NCBI GenBank assembly: GCA_038501625.1
Contig: JAZAYU010000012.1
Span: forward strand, 8,246,001 to 8,310,000
Reading direction: 5' to 3'
Source of the DNA: Corbicula japonica
Taxonomy: Eukaryota > Mollusca > Bivalvia > Venerida > Cyrenidae
Length of the DNA stretch: 64,000 nucleotides
Both the position numbers and the translations under genes were made by a program. Of this stretch, positions 14,501-24,059 are shown piece by piece; within the stretch, counting starts at the first letter, position 1, and each line of letters opens with the position of its first letter. The notes beneath the pieces are model-generated. The model saw nothing but the letters and a program-made list of their open reading frames with translations, ran no database searches and was not told where the DNA came from.

Positions 14501-17500
14501 TTTGTCCCCCTTATAACCAGGATTACACCAGAAATTAAGGCAACTTCCATTTGACTTAAGGCACACCTGATTGTTAAAACAATTTCCAGAACAACTGTGT
14601 CGGCAATCTTCACCATATGTTCCATCTTCACATTCTTCAAAATAAACAATGATTTAATATTTAGCTAAGATAACTGTTGTTTATTTTTGGCTTAGTTAGT
14701 TTTGCCGTTGTTTACAGACTTCTTTTATTTACGTCAACAAGTTATTTGTTGTCGGCATAGTTGATATACTGAAATTAAGAACCAATAGCATATCTCGTAA
14801 ATAAGCACGTAAATTTATATCTAAATCCCTTAGATGATATTCTCAGACAAAATCTTCATAAAGGCGATCTAAAGTTAGATAGGCGTTAAGTTTTTATAGG
14901 GGAATATAGAGAAAACTTACGTTGGTCGCATTTGTGATCATAGTATCCAGGTTTACATCCATTTGGACAACTTCCGCTTGACTTAATACATATATCTCCA
15001 TTTAAACAGTTCCCAGAACAGCTGTGTTCGCATTGTTTGCCATACTTCCCATCATCACATTCTAAAAAATCAAAGTACTGAAAGTACAGAAAACCAGCGA
15101 AGCGATTTTGCTTATTGAGGATAACCAGTGCCATGATTCTCATACATGTATCCATTTACGAAAAAGCGAAAGAACTTGGTTCACTCGCAAAGACCTTCAT
15201 CTGGTCTAAATGACAGTGGAAATAAGGGTTTCCATGTATTATCTGGATGAAGGCTTCTGTTAACCCTTTACTCCAAATATACCTTCATAGCTTGGGCGAA
15301 CAGTTTAGATCCATATCAGCTGGCACATCTGTGCGATCTGATTAGGATTTAAACTGTTCGCTTTTAGAATCATTTTTTTCTGACCAGTAATCACAAATTT
15401 TAGATCCAGATCAGATGGCACTATTGTGCCAGCTGATCGGGACCTGAACTTGTCACAAATGTGATGAAAGGCGTATATATTGAGTAAAGGGTTTTAAGCA
15501 AGAAATTATAATAGTGAAATCTGTGTACTGACATCCCAAAGACAGAATGAACACGAAAAATGATATAAAAAGTGAAACCCCATCGATGGGAAAGATAATG
15601 CAGTTATTTGAAATAAGAAATATATAATTGTTTCCTTCATTGTGAATAACATGTAAAGGAAATCATAGAATTGAGAATCCTACATATTAAGATAAATCAA
15701 CCGAGAGTCATAACATTACCGAAAGCATTGGAATTTAATGCTAGATAACACACATGTAAAATTGAAGAAAATTCAGAGGAAAATGAATTACTACAGCTTA
15801 TACCAAAAATTTCCACCGTATTAAGTTGTATATAATAACGGAGTCGATGGTTTTTTTCATGTAGCATATTATTAGAAAAAGGTGCCAGATTTAAGACATT
15901 GGTAAACATATCATTGAGTTTTGGTTGTTAAGGAGCTGTAATAAATGTCCATTAGCTTACAATCCGTTCATATAACATCAGTTTCAGCAGACAGATGTGT
16001 CGTTGTTAATTTTAGGCTTCATCATGGTTTGTCCTCTATAGTCACACGTACTTTTACTGTTATTTGGCTTTCTTCAAAACGCGGGAAATTGTGACGTCAC
16101 TGACATTTGCATATTCAATGTGTCACTGCGCCTATGATTTCATGTACTCCGAACAAAAATAGTAGTAATCTCTAGCTTAATCGAAAACGTAAACCGAGTA
16201 AACATCTGAACCTTTGGAAAAAATGTAAATTATGCATTATTCCTGAAACAAATCATAGTCCGTTCCTTGGACCACTGATGGCCTTATTGTCGACGTGTCT
16301 CCTGCCACGTACGTGATAGCCTGACACGTACCGCGCTTGCTCGATCGTAGCATGTTTCGAATACAAAGATCTGTTAATCTTACATGTCCTTATTTCTGTA
16401 CGAGTAATATCCGGTATACTAGTTTTAATATGTAAAATTTTACACATCTCAATAGCTTACTGTTTACTGATCAAGCTTATATGTGGAAATCCAATATATA
16501 AACATATTCAGCAATGATGATTGCTTCATGTTCAGTGATTTACAACGCTCATGAACGCCTACCATCAAATAATAAACAAATGTTCGCAATATGTCTTTAA
16601 AATTTCAAGTGAAAGCATTTGCGCATTGATTTCATAAAGTGGACAATTGAAGAAAAATATGCTAAGATGGAAATTTATCATTATCGTTATTGTTTATGAT
16701 AAAAATAAAGAAAAGAAAATATTTCGTGAAACAAACAGTTTAGCCGCGGAACAAACGTCCAATATTGAAATGGCTTTAAAATGGCAAAATAAAGAAAATG
16801 TTTTCACTGTTATTTTGAGCTTCGAATTAGCAGAAAAGATAAATTAAATATTTCAGATTTAATATTTGGCTATTGTAATATCCTAACATCGGGAATATCG
16901 TTTACATCTCTACCTAAAGGTAACATATCTGTGGCTCGCTAAAGAATCCCTGGCGGCTACAACCCCCAGATAAAATTGGTTGACTGTTGTCGATTGTGTT
17001 CTGAATTAGGGACAGCGCAGTGAAGCAGTCAAGTATTCTTTTAGCGATACTAACGTGGCAAGAGCCAACTTTAACACGTAACAGGAAACTTGGGGACTAC
17101 TTTACTTACTCTGATTACTCTGAAATGCGTTAATCGCCGGTTGCCAGTGCCTCGTTTTGGTTTGATACCGATTTCAGAATTGTGATTAGTAAAACCAGCT
17201 TCGCTGGTTAATAATACCAAGATGTGGTCAACAGTCAGATTACATAATTATTTGAAGCAAACTTTTCAAAAATAAATATATGATTTTGAACAGTTCTTGC
17301 AGTTGTTTGAACTGAATTATAAAATAAAAGTTTAGAAATGCTATTTATGCATAAATCCGTAAAGTAACTATCCAATGAAATTTTTATTTTTATTTCGGCA
17401 AAGGCTGTAGTATTGCCGTTGTGTGAAATTCTGATCTTTTAAAAATACCAAGACAAATTATAAGCGTCGGACATGAATTATCAACATTTCAATTTAGAAA

Positions 17501-20500
17501 GCAAATTTGTTCAATAACAAAAGACATTCAAAGAATGTGACTTTCAAAATCTTAACTCAAGTTAACGTAGCAGAGCACTGAACGTTGTTCTACTTTAAGA
17601 ATCGTTTGGTATAAATTTCATTTCTACTGTTTTAATAATATTTCGCGAATACACATTCGGGGCTTTTTCATTGTTAATCAGTTATGTACGAGGAAACTCG
17701 TAAAAAAGAACAATGATATGGCTCGCTGTGAAATACAACAAACTATACTTCTGATTGACGACGACGAGTAAAACTTACAAAACACATTAATGTTACTGTG
17801 TTGTACAATGCTACGTGTTCGTTGGAATTCAGAGTACTTTTCCACCTATATGTTTCAAAGTAGCGTTGTTGGTGCGGTGTGGGAGCTATAAAGGGCCTTT
17901 TTCCTCTAAAATCCTGGTACATAATATCATACCTTCAAAAATTCTGATATCACAAATAACAAGCTGAGAGTTCATGTTCCCTAGTTGAATCCTTAGCTGA
18001 TTTCCAACTAGAGGAGTTTTGCACTGAACGTTGATTGTTGTGCTGTCTGGGATCCTTTCTTGTTGTTTGTAACATATTTCTTTTATGTCAGGATAATGTG
18101 CTCTCGTTTCCTTAAATTTCTCTTGAACATGCTCCACCAAAACATCAAAGCTGTTGTAGTACTCTGATAACAAATCAAAAAGTTGTTTTTATAAAACAAT
18201 GATAACATACAACATATCATGTCACAGTTTTAATTTTGAAACATTCAAACTTACAAGATAATTTATTCACGCCATATAATGTACATAAATTTGAGAAAGA
18301 AAGGCAAAGTAATTTTTAAAACTTTTAATACAGCATGATTAATGCCACAACAGTCACAGCTCCAAAATTGTATTGACAATAGAAGTGGTAGAAACCATTT
18401 TGAATAACCAAAGCAGATGTCTTCCCCCGCGCATTATAAGTAAATTTCATAACTATTTAAAACTTCTTGTATAAGTCAGGAAGCTAATTTTGATAGCTCA
18501 TAACTAGGATTTGGGTATCGACGAGCAAGAATGCAAATGTTTTAACTCATACAACAAAACCAAATGAATGCGGGCTCAGTGTGGTCGAGTGCGATAACTC
18601 AGGTTTCTTAAAATGCATTGACCCTAGTATATCCCTAAACAGTAGAAATATATCTTTTCTAATTTATTCTACCTCAACCATTATCATTTGAAATAAAATC
18701 AAATGCTTACAATAAACTCGTATATATCAAGATGTTTTGAAATCAAAACAAGCTTACATATTTTGGAATTATGCCATTCGCACCATAAATGTGAATTTCA
18801 TATTAACTTTGCTTCAATGATTAGCTTCAAAACAGACACCGCGAACAATTAACAAAAAATAGAACCCGAGGGGTTACCGCCTTGCCACTGGGAGGTTTAA
18901 ACCAGGTTCTATGGTGCACCAACCTCACACTTGCCCTGACAGGTTCTCATATCAACACAAAAGTACAAGTTGTACACATAAAATCAAGAAAGCTATAATG
19001 GATCACTCGAAATCATAAGTTGGATATTAATTTCGGTTTGCAAATTTGAAAATTTTTTAAACTTAATATTTAGTTCAAAAACAAAGATTTCTGTTTGGCC
19101 GCATCCGTTCAAACGGTGTTCTAGACGTATAACCTTAAACAACAAAATCTGTTTGACCATCTACATCTTTCCTAAAAGGATTTTAGAACATTTCAACTTA
19201 ATAAAGCAAACACTTCAGAAAAACGATCCAAATATTTTTTTTTACAATTGAAAATAGTTGCATAACTACAAAAATATATGATAAAAAAGATTATTTTAAT
19301 TTTAATATTGTAAATGTTCTGTTTTCAGATGGCGAAGTTTCTCATGCAACATCTTACGGGGTTTATATCTCAAAGCTCGTTAGCTTTCTAGAGCTTGTAA
19401 CAATAATCAATAAACGTAATATTTGCATAAAAGAAAAAAAACTTCTAAAGCAGGCTTATACAATTTTAGTACAAACTTGTGAAAGTTTTATTCTCGATGT
19501 CCAGATTTAATTAAAAATATAGGTACAGTTTAAAATCCCTATTTCAACAAGGTATTTCAATGCCAGTTTTTTATTGAGATTTAATGTAAAAACTAATTTA
19601 TAAAAGAAAATTATGAAATATTTATTTCTCCATGTATTTCGTAAAACTCTGTAAATTCAAAAAAAGAAAGGTTAACAAACTGATATTCTAAACGCTCTAA
19701 ATGCCTGGTGATTATCCCATATATGCCTACCTCTTTGTTTAAGGGTTTATGAAGGTTTATTTGGGTATGGTGTTAAGAATCTAGAAGCAAGAGCTGTTTT
19801 CTTTTATCCCTGTTATCATATTTTTGTAGATTTCACGAGCTCTTTTCTCGGTTATGTCATTAAGGCCTTGCCCTTTTGCTTTACAATGCTATTAGCCTCA
19901 TATGTTTTGTAGTTTTATATGATTTCGCATACAACATTTTCGAGTTGATGGTTAGGTTAAGGCTATTTTACCAAGATAAATTGTACTTGTTTGTTCTTAT
20001 GAGAACCTATTGGGGCAAGTGTGAGGTTTGTGCACCCTAGAACTTGGTTTAAACCCCCAGTGACAAATTGTCTAGGCAAATTGTTTAGCCAATGGCCGTT
20101 CCAAGGCGGTAACCCATCGGGTTCTCACTTTTGTTAATTGTTTGTGGTGTCTGTTTTGAGACTTATCATTTTACCCTGCTGTCTCTTTCTCTTCCTCTTG
20201 TCAGTGTGGGTAGGGTGTGTATTCTGAATGTTGTAATTCCTGATGCATGTTCCTCTTTTTTTATCAAATTTAAATTTTATTTCTTCGCATGTTCTTAATT
20301 GTGCTTGCAACATCTTCGTTGAGTTGAATTAAAATCCACGATATCAACAACACTTATTAATAAACTGAATAACTTGTAATTTTATTAAGCTTACACTTTG
20401 TATAATTTATTACCTAGCTTATCCCTGTTTGTCATTATTATCAGTTGTTTGAAGGTTATAGATTCAGGAAACCATATTTTCCACCATGGATTGACATCGC

Positions 20501-21543
20501 GATTTGTGTTTTCGTCACCTGTTTCGCTACATGTGTTTAAGTTGTCGTCGTTAGCCAGGTTTGCATACTTGTGATTGTGATATAAATTGTCTATATGTTT
20601 TGTTGTCTTGATTCCAAAAGCTATATTTTCTATAATCAGAAAACAGTTATTCTTTTATATATAACAGAAGAGATAAAAGATAAAACATCAACAAAGATCT
20701 TTCAAAAACACTGGATACCCGAAATGATAGTAATTAGAAAATATGAGAAAAGTATTTTGTTCTAACAGTGATACTCTGTCATGTAACTTCCACCGTGACA
20801 ATGCTGCACCGATATTTCATTTGAAGACAATTCTTATTTATGAACGCTGAAATAACCAAGAAAATACTTACTATACTGACATCCTTGACCTGCCCACTCC
20901 CAGTGACATCCTGAAAGACAGTCGCCAGTTTTCCAGTCACATTGTTCTGCGGGATTGAGACAGTGACAGCTAAAACTACAATCAGGTCCGAATCTGTATC
21001 CGGCGTCGTCACCTATTCCGCATTGCGCCACTGTAAAATTGTGTAATTATATATTATTTAGGTCGATTCATATTTATTTTGACAAAAACTCTATTAAAGC
21101 ACAAATATGTCAACCAAGCTGGAATTCTTATAAAGTTATTTCTGTTAATTGTATGACTCAGTTTTAAATGTTTGAATTTTTTTTATTAAATACATGACAC
21201 ATAATAAATAAACATACGGGGCTTCAGCAAAGCTTTATTAAATAAAAGTCGATTGCCCGTGAGACGTGTGAGGGCTGCTATAAGCGACATGTAAACTAGC
21301 TTGTGTGAACTTTCAAAGCTAAGTGCTGCAATTCGAGAAAAAAATGAATAAAACGATCGATAAAATTCGATTGCCCGTGAGACGTTTGAGTCAAATAACT
21401 GCAAGAAAGCAAGAAACGGATAAAGGATGGCATAATAAATATAATATTAAAAACAATTTACCTGTTTGACCTTTCACCCAGCCAGGAGAAAGTAAAATCT
21501 TCAGAATCCAGCTGAGAATTAACCGTCTATATGAGTACGCCAT
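5430..21543 (-). CDS. Receptor gene A: signal peptide, EGF, FTP/fucolectin-like and multi-EGF protein (3' incomplete)
   Basis: Twelve exons on the minus strand join in one frame, all at phase 1: 21543-21462, 21030-20872, 20629-20414, 18163-17933, 15061-14921, 14634-14491, 10389-10249, 8825-8694, 8261-8124, 7622-7488, 6324-6184, 5573-5430. They encode about 601 residues: signal peptide (1-27), an 8-Cys EGF-like module (28-80), a fucolectin/F5-8-type domain (81-229) and eight 8-Cys EGF-like modules of about 44-48 residues. This ectodomain plan resembles MEGF10/PEAR1/Draper-type engulfment receptors with an added lectin-like domain. No transmembrane or cytoplasmic exon is visible before the window edge, so the gene is either incomplete here (gap at 4534-5033) or secreted. 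Three of the last four EGF exons lack a GT donor. Gene B upstream is a clear paralogue. Function as a recognition receptor is inferred. Confidence 0.72.
5760..6113 (+). mobile_element. Penelope-like 3' fragment
   Basis: Contains the TTTTTGCATGCAACACGGTT stretch, a diverged middle and the family 3' end (CTGATATGCATATTTCACTT). It lies antisense inside an intron of gene A, between EGF exons 7 and 8. No reading frame. Confidence 0.6.
6184..6324 (-). CDS. Gene A exon: EGF-like 7
   Basis: 141 nt, phase 1-1, encoding an 8-Cys module beginning ECEDGKFGKECAYTC and containing CTGNC. Acceptor TTATAG and donor AAG|GTAATG are canonical. It belongs to the same subtype as the CSGNC modules at 10.3, 14.5 and 15.0 kb. 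Confidence 0.8.
6430..6860. repeat. probable dispersed repeat, unclassified
   Basis: AT-rich intronic block with internal near-repeats such as ACTTGGTAAGAATGTTTG-like phrases, in the style of old invertebrate interspersed repeats. No coding frame or defined ends. Confidence 0.3.
7488..7622 (-). CDS. Gene A exon: EGF-like 6 (GC donor)
   Basis: 135 nt, phase 1-1, 8 cysteines, beginning CADGSYGANCKESC and ending CQDGWIGTRCDK. The acceptor TTAACAG is good. The donor is AAG|GCAATG, a GC rather than GT site at the expected position. In-frame read-through stops within about seven codons. Confidence 0.7.
8124..8261 (-). CDS. Gene A exon: EGF-like 5 (no GT/GC donor)
   Basis: 138 nt with 8 cysteines, from CDEGFYGAECKKPC to GWRGPHCDK, following acceptor TAACAG. 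At the conserved donor position the sequence is AAG|GAAAGG, neither GT nor GC, and read-through stops about nine residues later. The exon may be decaying, be skipped (its removal keeps frame), or serve as a terminal exon. Confidence 0.6.
8340..8406 (+). mobile_element. Penelope-like 3' end, short
   Basis: Carries the family tail from GGCTGTGTGGGGAGGCTGTG to GATATGCATATTTCA. It sits just upstream (in gene sense) of EGF exon 5 of gene A. Only about 70 bp are left. Confidence 0.6.
8694..8825 (-). CDS. Gene A exon: EGF-like 4
   Basis: 132 nt, phase 1-1, 8-Cys module of a shorter subtype: CRRGMFGLDCVHTC, later CDHIDGTCKRC and GWKGKNC. Acceptor TTTCAG and donor CAG|GTTACA are canonical. Its closest relative in the window is the gene B exon at 32955-33086, which has the same length. 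Confidence 0.8.
9140..10200 (+). mobile_element. Penelope-like retroelement copy, degenerate
   Basis: The C-terminal RT portion is broken by frameshifts. One remnant frame is 9453-9641 (LQQGIFTASFYGNLIYK-type). It is followed by the family 3' region, with GTGAGGTTGGTGCATCC near 9963 and the end near 10195. It lies in the intron between EGF exons 3 and 4 of gene A, antisense to it. No intact ORF. Confidence 0.65.
10249..10389 (-). CDS. Gene A exon: EGF-like 3
   Basis: 141 nt, phase 1-1, 8-Cys module from ECDDGAYGVNCRTPC, with CSGNC and GCKPGYMGDKC. Acceptor TGTAG; donor ATC|GTAATA, a GT site with a weak exon side. Confidence 0.8.
10905..11040. repeat. foldback element, about 60-bp arms
   Basis: The left arm (TATGCAATCTGTAGG... 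to GTATGTAAACAATATCACGC) is mirrored by the right arm (GCGTGATTTGGTTTACATAC... to CACAGATTGCATATTGG). The two are separated by a short GAGACCGAAGGTCGAG centre. MITE-like, non-coding. Confidence 0.6.
11160..12924 (+). mobile_element. degenerate LINE (L1/Tx1-like): RT and C-terminal part
   Basis: The frame at 11195-11479 carries the RT block GRGCRQGDPISPYIFILSVE and a mutated catalytic motif QYAVDTQIF, where active enzymes have A-D-D. The frame continues after shifts at 11673-12077, with the LINE post-RT region (FGKITIIKSLIISKF, GGLGMI, SLKISWIGRL). It ends at 12175-12924, whose CQHSLESIIH...CP pattern resembles the zinc-knuckle (zf-RVT) region of LINE ORF2. Frameshifts, the 5' truncation and the lost catalytic Asp mark it as dead. 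It sits in the gene A intron between EGF exons 2 and 3, antisense. The clade is tentative. Confidence 0.78.
13881..14070 (-). repeat. tRNA-like SINE family, copy 1
   Basis: Read on the minus strand it contains an A-box-like TTAGTTGGTTGCG and a B-box-like GGGTTCGCTCCC, followed by AGCTAGAGGCAC. A conserved block of about 100 bp precedes the boxes (AGTCAGTAGTGTTATCAGTA onward). Related copies are at 33588, 37199, 41494, 44098 and partly at 31089. Confidence 0.65.
14491..14634 (-). CDS. Gene A exon: EGF-like 2
   Basis: 144 nt, phase 1-1, 8 cysteines, from ECEDGTYGEDCRHSC. The usual CPNGCKPG stretch reads CLNFWCNPG, one residue longer, so the last loop is altered but all cysteines remain. Acceptor TTGAAG, donor AAA|GTAAGT. 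Confidence 0.82.
14921..15061 (-). CDS. Gene A exon: EGF-like 1
   Basis: 141 nt, phase 1-1, 8-Cys module from ECDDGKYGKQCEHSC through CSGNC to GYYDHKCDQ. Donor AAC|GTAAGT. The acceptor TTTTTTAG directly abuts the 2.1-kb TIR element: about 30 bp between them are also present next to copy 1 at 4310-4340. Confidence 0.83.
15092..17209 (-). mobile_element. 2.1-kb TIR element, copy 2
   Basis: Bounded by AACCAGCGAAGCG (15092) and CAGCTTCGCTGGTT (ending 17209). It is the reverse complement of 2203-4309 with scattered substitutions and small indels. No ORF of transposase size. It lies in the gene A intron between the FTP-like exon 2 and EGF exon 1. The two copies are about 11 kb apart in opposite orientation. 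Confidence 0.72.
17933..18163 (-). CDS. Gene A exon: FTP/fucolectin-like domain, second half
   Basis: 231 nt, phase 1-1, encoding EYYNSFDVLVEHV through VGNQLRIQLG to LVICDIRIFEG. The C-terminal pattern (C..PLVG..LRIQL......LVICDIRIF) matches the closing strands of fucolectin/F5-8-type lectin domains. The paralogous gene B exon (35811-36041) has exactly the same length. Acceptor TTATCAG, donor AAG|GTATGA. Confidence 0.8.
18862..18990 (-). mobile_element. Penelope-like 3' fragment
   Basis: Reverse complement of the family tail (GGGGTTACCGCC, AAACCAGGTTCTATGGTGCA, CAACCTCACACTTGCCC). It has minus orientation, unlike most copies here. Confidence 0.6.
19180..20262 (+). mobile_element. Penelope-like retroelement copy, degenerate
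   Basis: Recognisable but multiply frameshifted RT C-terminal region (for example TCTTACGGGGTTTATATCTC at about 19351), then the 3' tail (GAGAACCTATTGGGGCAAGT near 20000), ending about 20260. It lies in the intron between the two FTP-like exons of gene A. Confidence 0.62.
20414..20629 (-). CDS. Gene A exon: FTP/fucolectin-like domain, first half
   Basis: 216 nt, phase 1-1. The product KNIAFGIKTTKH...YANLANDDNLNTCSET...NPWWKIWFP...MTNRDK follows the fucolectin/tachylectin-4/pentraxin-like pattern (N-x-A-x-G-K, a D-x-N-x-N-T-C turn, PWW-x-V/I, an NR-D end). The Cys-Cys pair and His-Arg fucose-binding signature usual after NRxD are not apparent. Acceptor ATTATAG, donor TAG|GTAATA. Confidence 0.78.
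20872..21030 (-). CDS. Gene A exon: N-terminal EGF-like module
   Basis: 159 nt, phase 1-1, residues 28-80. It reads VAQCGIGDDAGYRFGPDC, then CHCLNPAEQCDWKTGDC and a WAGQGCQY end, with 8 cysteines. It precedes the FTP-like domain, as in gene B. Acceptor TTACAG, donor ATA|GTAAGT. Confidence 0.82.
21462..21543 (-). CDS. Gene A exon 1: start codon and signal peptide
   Basis: ATG at 21543 opens a 27-residue leader with basic n-region (MAYSYRR), hydrophobic core (LILSWILKILL) and a small-residue exit (VKGQT), ending phase 1 at CAG|GTAAAT. It splices in frame to the Cys-rich exon at 21030. The core WILK also occurs in gene B exon 1. No clear TATA box is apparent upstream. Confidence 0.75.
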
Positions 21544-22079
21544 CTCACTGATTAGATTTTATCCAAGCTATTTTGATTAATAAATATAAGACAGCTTGAC
21601 TAAAGTGTTTCCCACTTCACAGTTAAGGAAGTATTGTGGAGTCAAGTGCTGTAAACGAATTTCAAAAAAATGAAGCAATCGTAATCCTGGTCTAAGATTC
21701 GCCAATGCGACATGCATTATTATGCTAAATGGATACATAAACGTCAAGATATTTTTAATATGCAATACACAAAATCAAACTTTACAGTTATCTGTGGTCG
21801 CCAGAAAAACTTGAAGCAAGAAATGCTTTGCATTGAAAGGCAATTACAATATTACATTAAAATATTACATATTTGTAAAATACACATACATGTCATAAGG
21901 AAAATATAAACTTACAAGGAACAACGTATGCTTGTAAGTTGTCGCTTTTTTGAGGAGTGCTTTTTTCCTTGTTTTTAGAAAGCTCTTAATATTGATATTT
22001 ATCTATAAGATTATTGATTGTTAATACTTAACAGCTGTTGTAACAACGGAACAAAAATTATTTTAAAATTTGATTTGTA

Positions 22080-22262
22080 ACTGACAGTTCCAAGGCGGTA
22101 ACCCCTCAGGTTCTCATTTTTGTTAATTGTTTGTAGTGTCATTTTTGAAAGTGATCATTTTATTAACCATGCTCTCTACCTCTCTCTTCTTCTTGACTGT
22201 GTGGGGAGGCTGTTTTTCTGAAAGTGGCGATTCCTGTTATGCATATTTCACCTTTTTAAAAA
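22080..22262 (+). mobile_element. Penelope-like 3' tail
   Basis: Family tail from GACAGTTCCAAGGCGGTAAC to TATGCATATTTCACC. It lies between the start of gene A and the end of gene B. No coding content. Confidence 0.62.
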
Positions 22263-23012
22263 AGCAGGCAAAAGTTACGTCTTATTCAAAAACTGGTTAT
22301 AACATAATTAAAATTTTATTAAAACGTGAATCATCAATAATTGATATAACTGAAGTCAGTTAACCGTAGTATCTTGAATTTAAAATGATATTTTTTTTAA
22401 TTTATTCAATGTGACTACAGCATTTAAATCTCTATACCATGCCTTTACTGATACTTGTTTTATATTACTACTTCTCTTGCTATCGATACTTTAATTAACA
22501 CACTTACTACCTCTTAAATTGTACATGATTCGAGTAAGAAACATCTTCTGCTGTCGAATAGAATAGAACATTGAAAGAAATATGAAAATAATTATCTTTT
22601 AAATCAAATAGCCGCTGAAGACGTTCTACACCCTGGTGACTTAATGCGGATCAATAATGATAAACTTTTTAGAGAATTACTTGGATAGTGATTCACATTC
22701 AGTGAAACTTCGAAAACTCGAACATCGAATACTCGAGCATTCGGGAAATCTCGAAGTAGTTTGCAGGATCCGTCAATTTTCTTATATATTCTATATAAAC
22801 AAACCATGAAAAAAATCGAACTCCGAAAACTCGAGGTCAGATGTCCGTCCCTTGAAGCATATTTCTTCTTTGATTCCATTGGCAGACACGAGAAATGAAC
22901 GATACATTTTTCACACTTTCGGAGTTAATTGTAAATATTTAAAGAATATACGTGGCATGTACAAATATTGTTTATGAATTTGCACGTTTATTCAATTTTT
23001 TATAAAATTCGG

Positions 23013-23512
23013 TCAGTCACTGCATTGTTCATGAAATTGTTCCAGTCCATTCATTGTTTATGAAATTGTGCCAGTCCATTCATTGTTTATGAAATTGTGC
23101 CAGTCCATTCATTGTTTATGAAATTGTGTCAGTCCATTTATATGAAATTTTGCCAGTCCATACATTGTTTATGAAATTTTGCCAGTCCATTCATTGTTTA
23201 TGAAATTGTGCCAGTCATTTCATTGTTACTGAAATTGTGCCAATCCATTCATTGTTCATGAAATTGTGTCAGTCCATTCATTGATGATGAAATCGTGTCA
23301 GTCCATTAATTGTTTAAGAAATTTTGCCAGTCCATTCATTGTTGATGAAATTGTGCCAGTCCATTCATTGTTAATGAAATTGTTCCAGTCCATTCATTGT
23401 TAATGAAATTGTGCAAGTCCATTCATTGTTTATGAAATTGCGCCAGTCCATTCATTGTTTATGAAATTGTGTCAGTCCCTTCCTTGTTTATGAAATTGTG
23501 CCACTCTATTTA
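23013..23512. repeat. 29-bp minisatellite, about 17 units
   Basis: Unit of the form CATTCATTGTTTATGAAATT plus GTGCCAGTC repeated about 17 times with point changes and one short unit near 23130. It lies in the spacer between genes A and B. Confidence 0.9.
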
Positions 23513-23689
23513 TTTATCATTGTTTAAGTTGCTTTCTCCATATAAAACCAGTCTGATTTCATATAGTTGTCTCCAGGTGGTCTACTACTATACTGCACAA
23601 GTCCGAACTTTATTCAACAAAAATAATCTTGTTACAATGAAATACAGTCTGATTGGTAATTTCATTATTATGCTAGAATGTTGTTTTTT

Positions 23690-23950
23690 TCATCGGACAA
23701 TGATGCCCCCACTGCTTATAACAAATGACCATAACTAGTAAAAATGGCCGCAGGAAAAATAAACTTACTTCAAGATCATCTACACATCCTGATTGATCAT
23801 CTATGTAAGTTTGAAAGAGCTCCACCTGATATAGTTTAGGAGAAGTTGATGCCACAAGAGTTGGTAGACGTACGTACAGACGGACGTAAGTACAGAACGG
23901 ATTGGCAACTCTATATGCCTCCCACTTTGTGGGGGCATTAGAACATAGGA
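23690..23950. repeat. dispersed repeat shared with 30520-30720
   Basis: Both regions carry ACAATGATG(C/T)CCCCACTGCT, a CCATAACT phrase, TTTGAAAGA, ATGCCACAAG and CGTACGTAC in the same order on the same strand. Non-coding. Confidence 0.5.
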
Positions 23951-23974
23951 TATTTCTTGAAAGCGATCAAGTTT

Positions 23975-24055
23975 CAGACCGGGTATCGAACCGTTAGGGC
24001 GACATAGAATAGACACCAATTCAAATACACTACCCACTGCGCTAGTATGAACATC
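23975..24055 (-). repeat. tRNA-like SINE head, second family
   Basis: On the minus strand an A-box-like TAGCGCAGTGGGTAG is followed about 45 bases later by a B-box-like GGTTCGATACCC. The spacing suits a tRNA-derived pol III promoter. No matching acceptor arms or cloverleaf were found, so it is treated as a SINE relic and not a tRNA gene. Confidence 0.5.
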
Positions 24056-24059
24056 TCTA

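Noticed and set aside
20414..20629. Reading this exon (and 37832-38059) as a cytoplasmic tail
   Set aside because: They carry charged residues and a nearby in-frame stop, but the N-x-A-x-G, LNTC, PWW and TNRD phrases and phase-1 linkage to the next exon fit the first half of a fucolectin-type domain.
23013..23512. CRISPR-like array
   Set aside because: Units are contiguous with no unique spacers, and the genome is eukaryotic.
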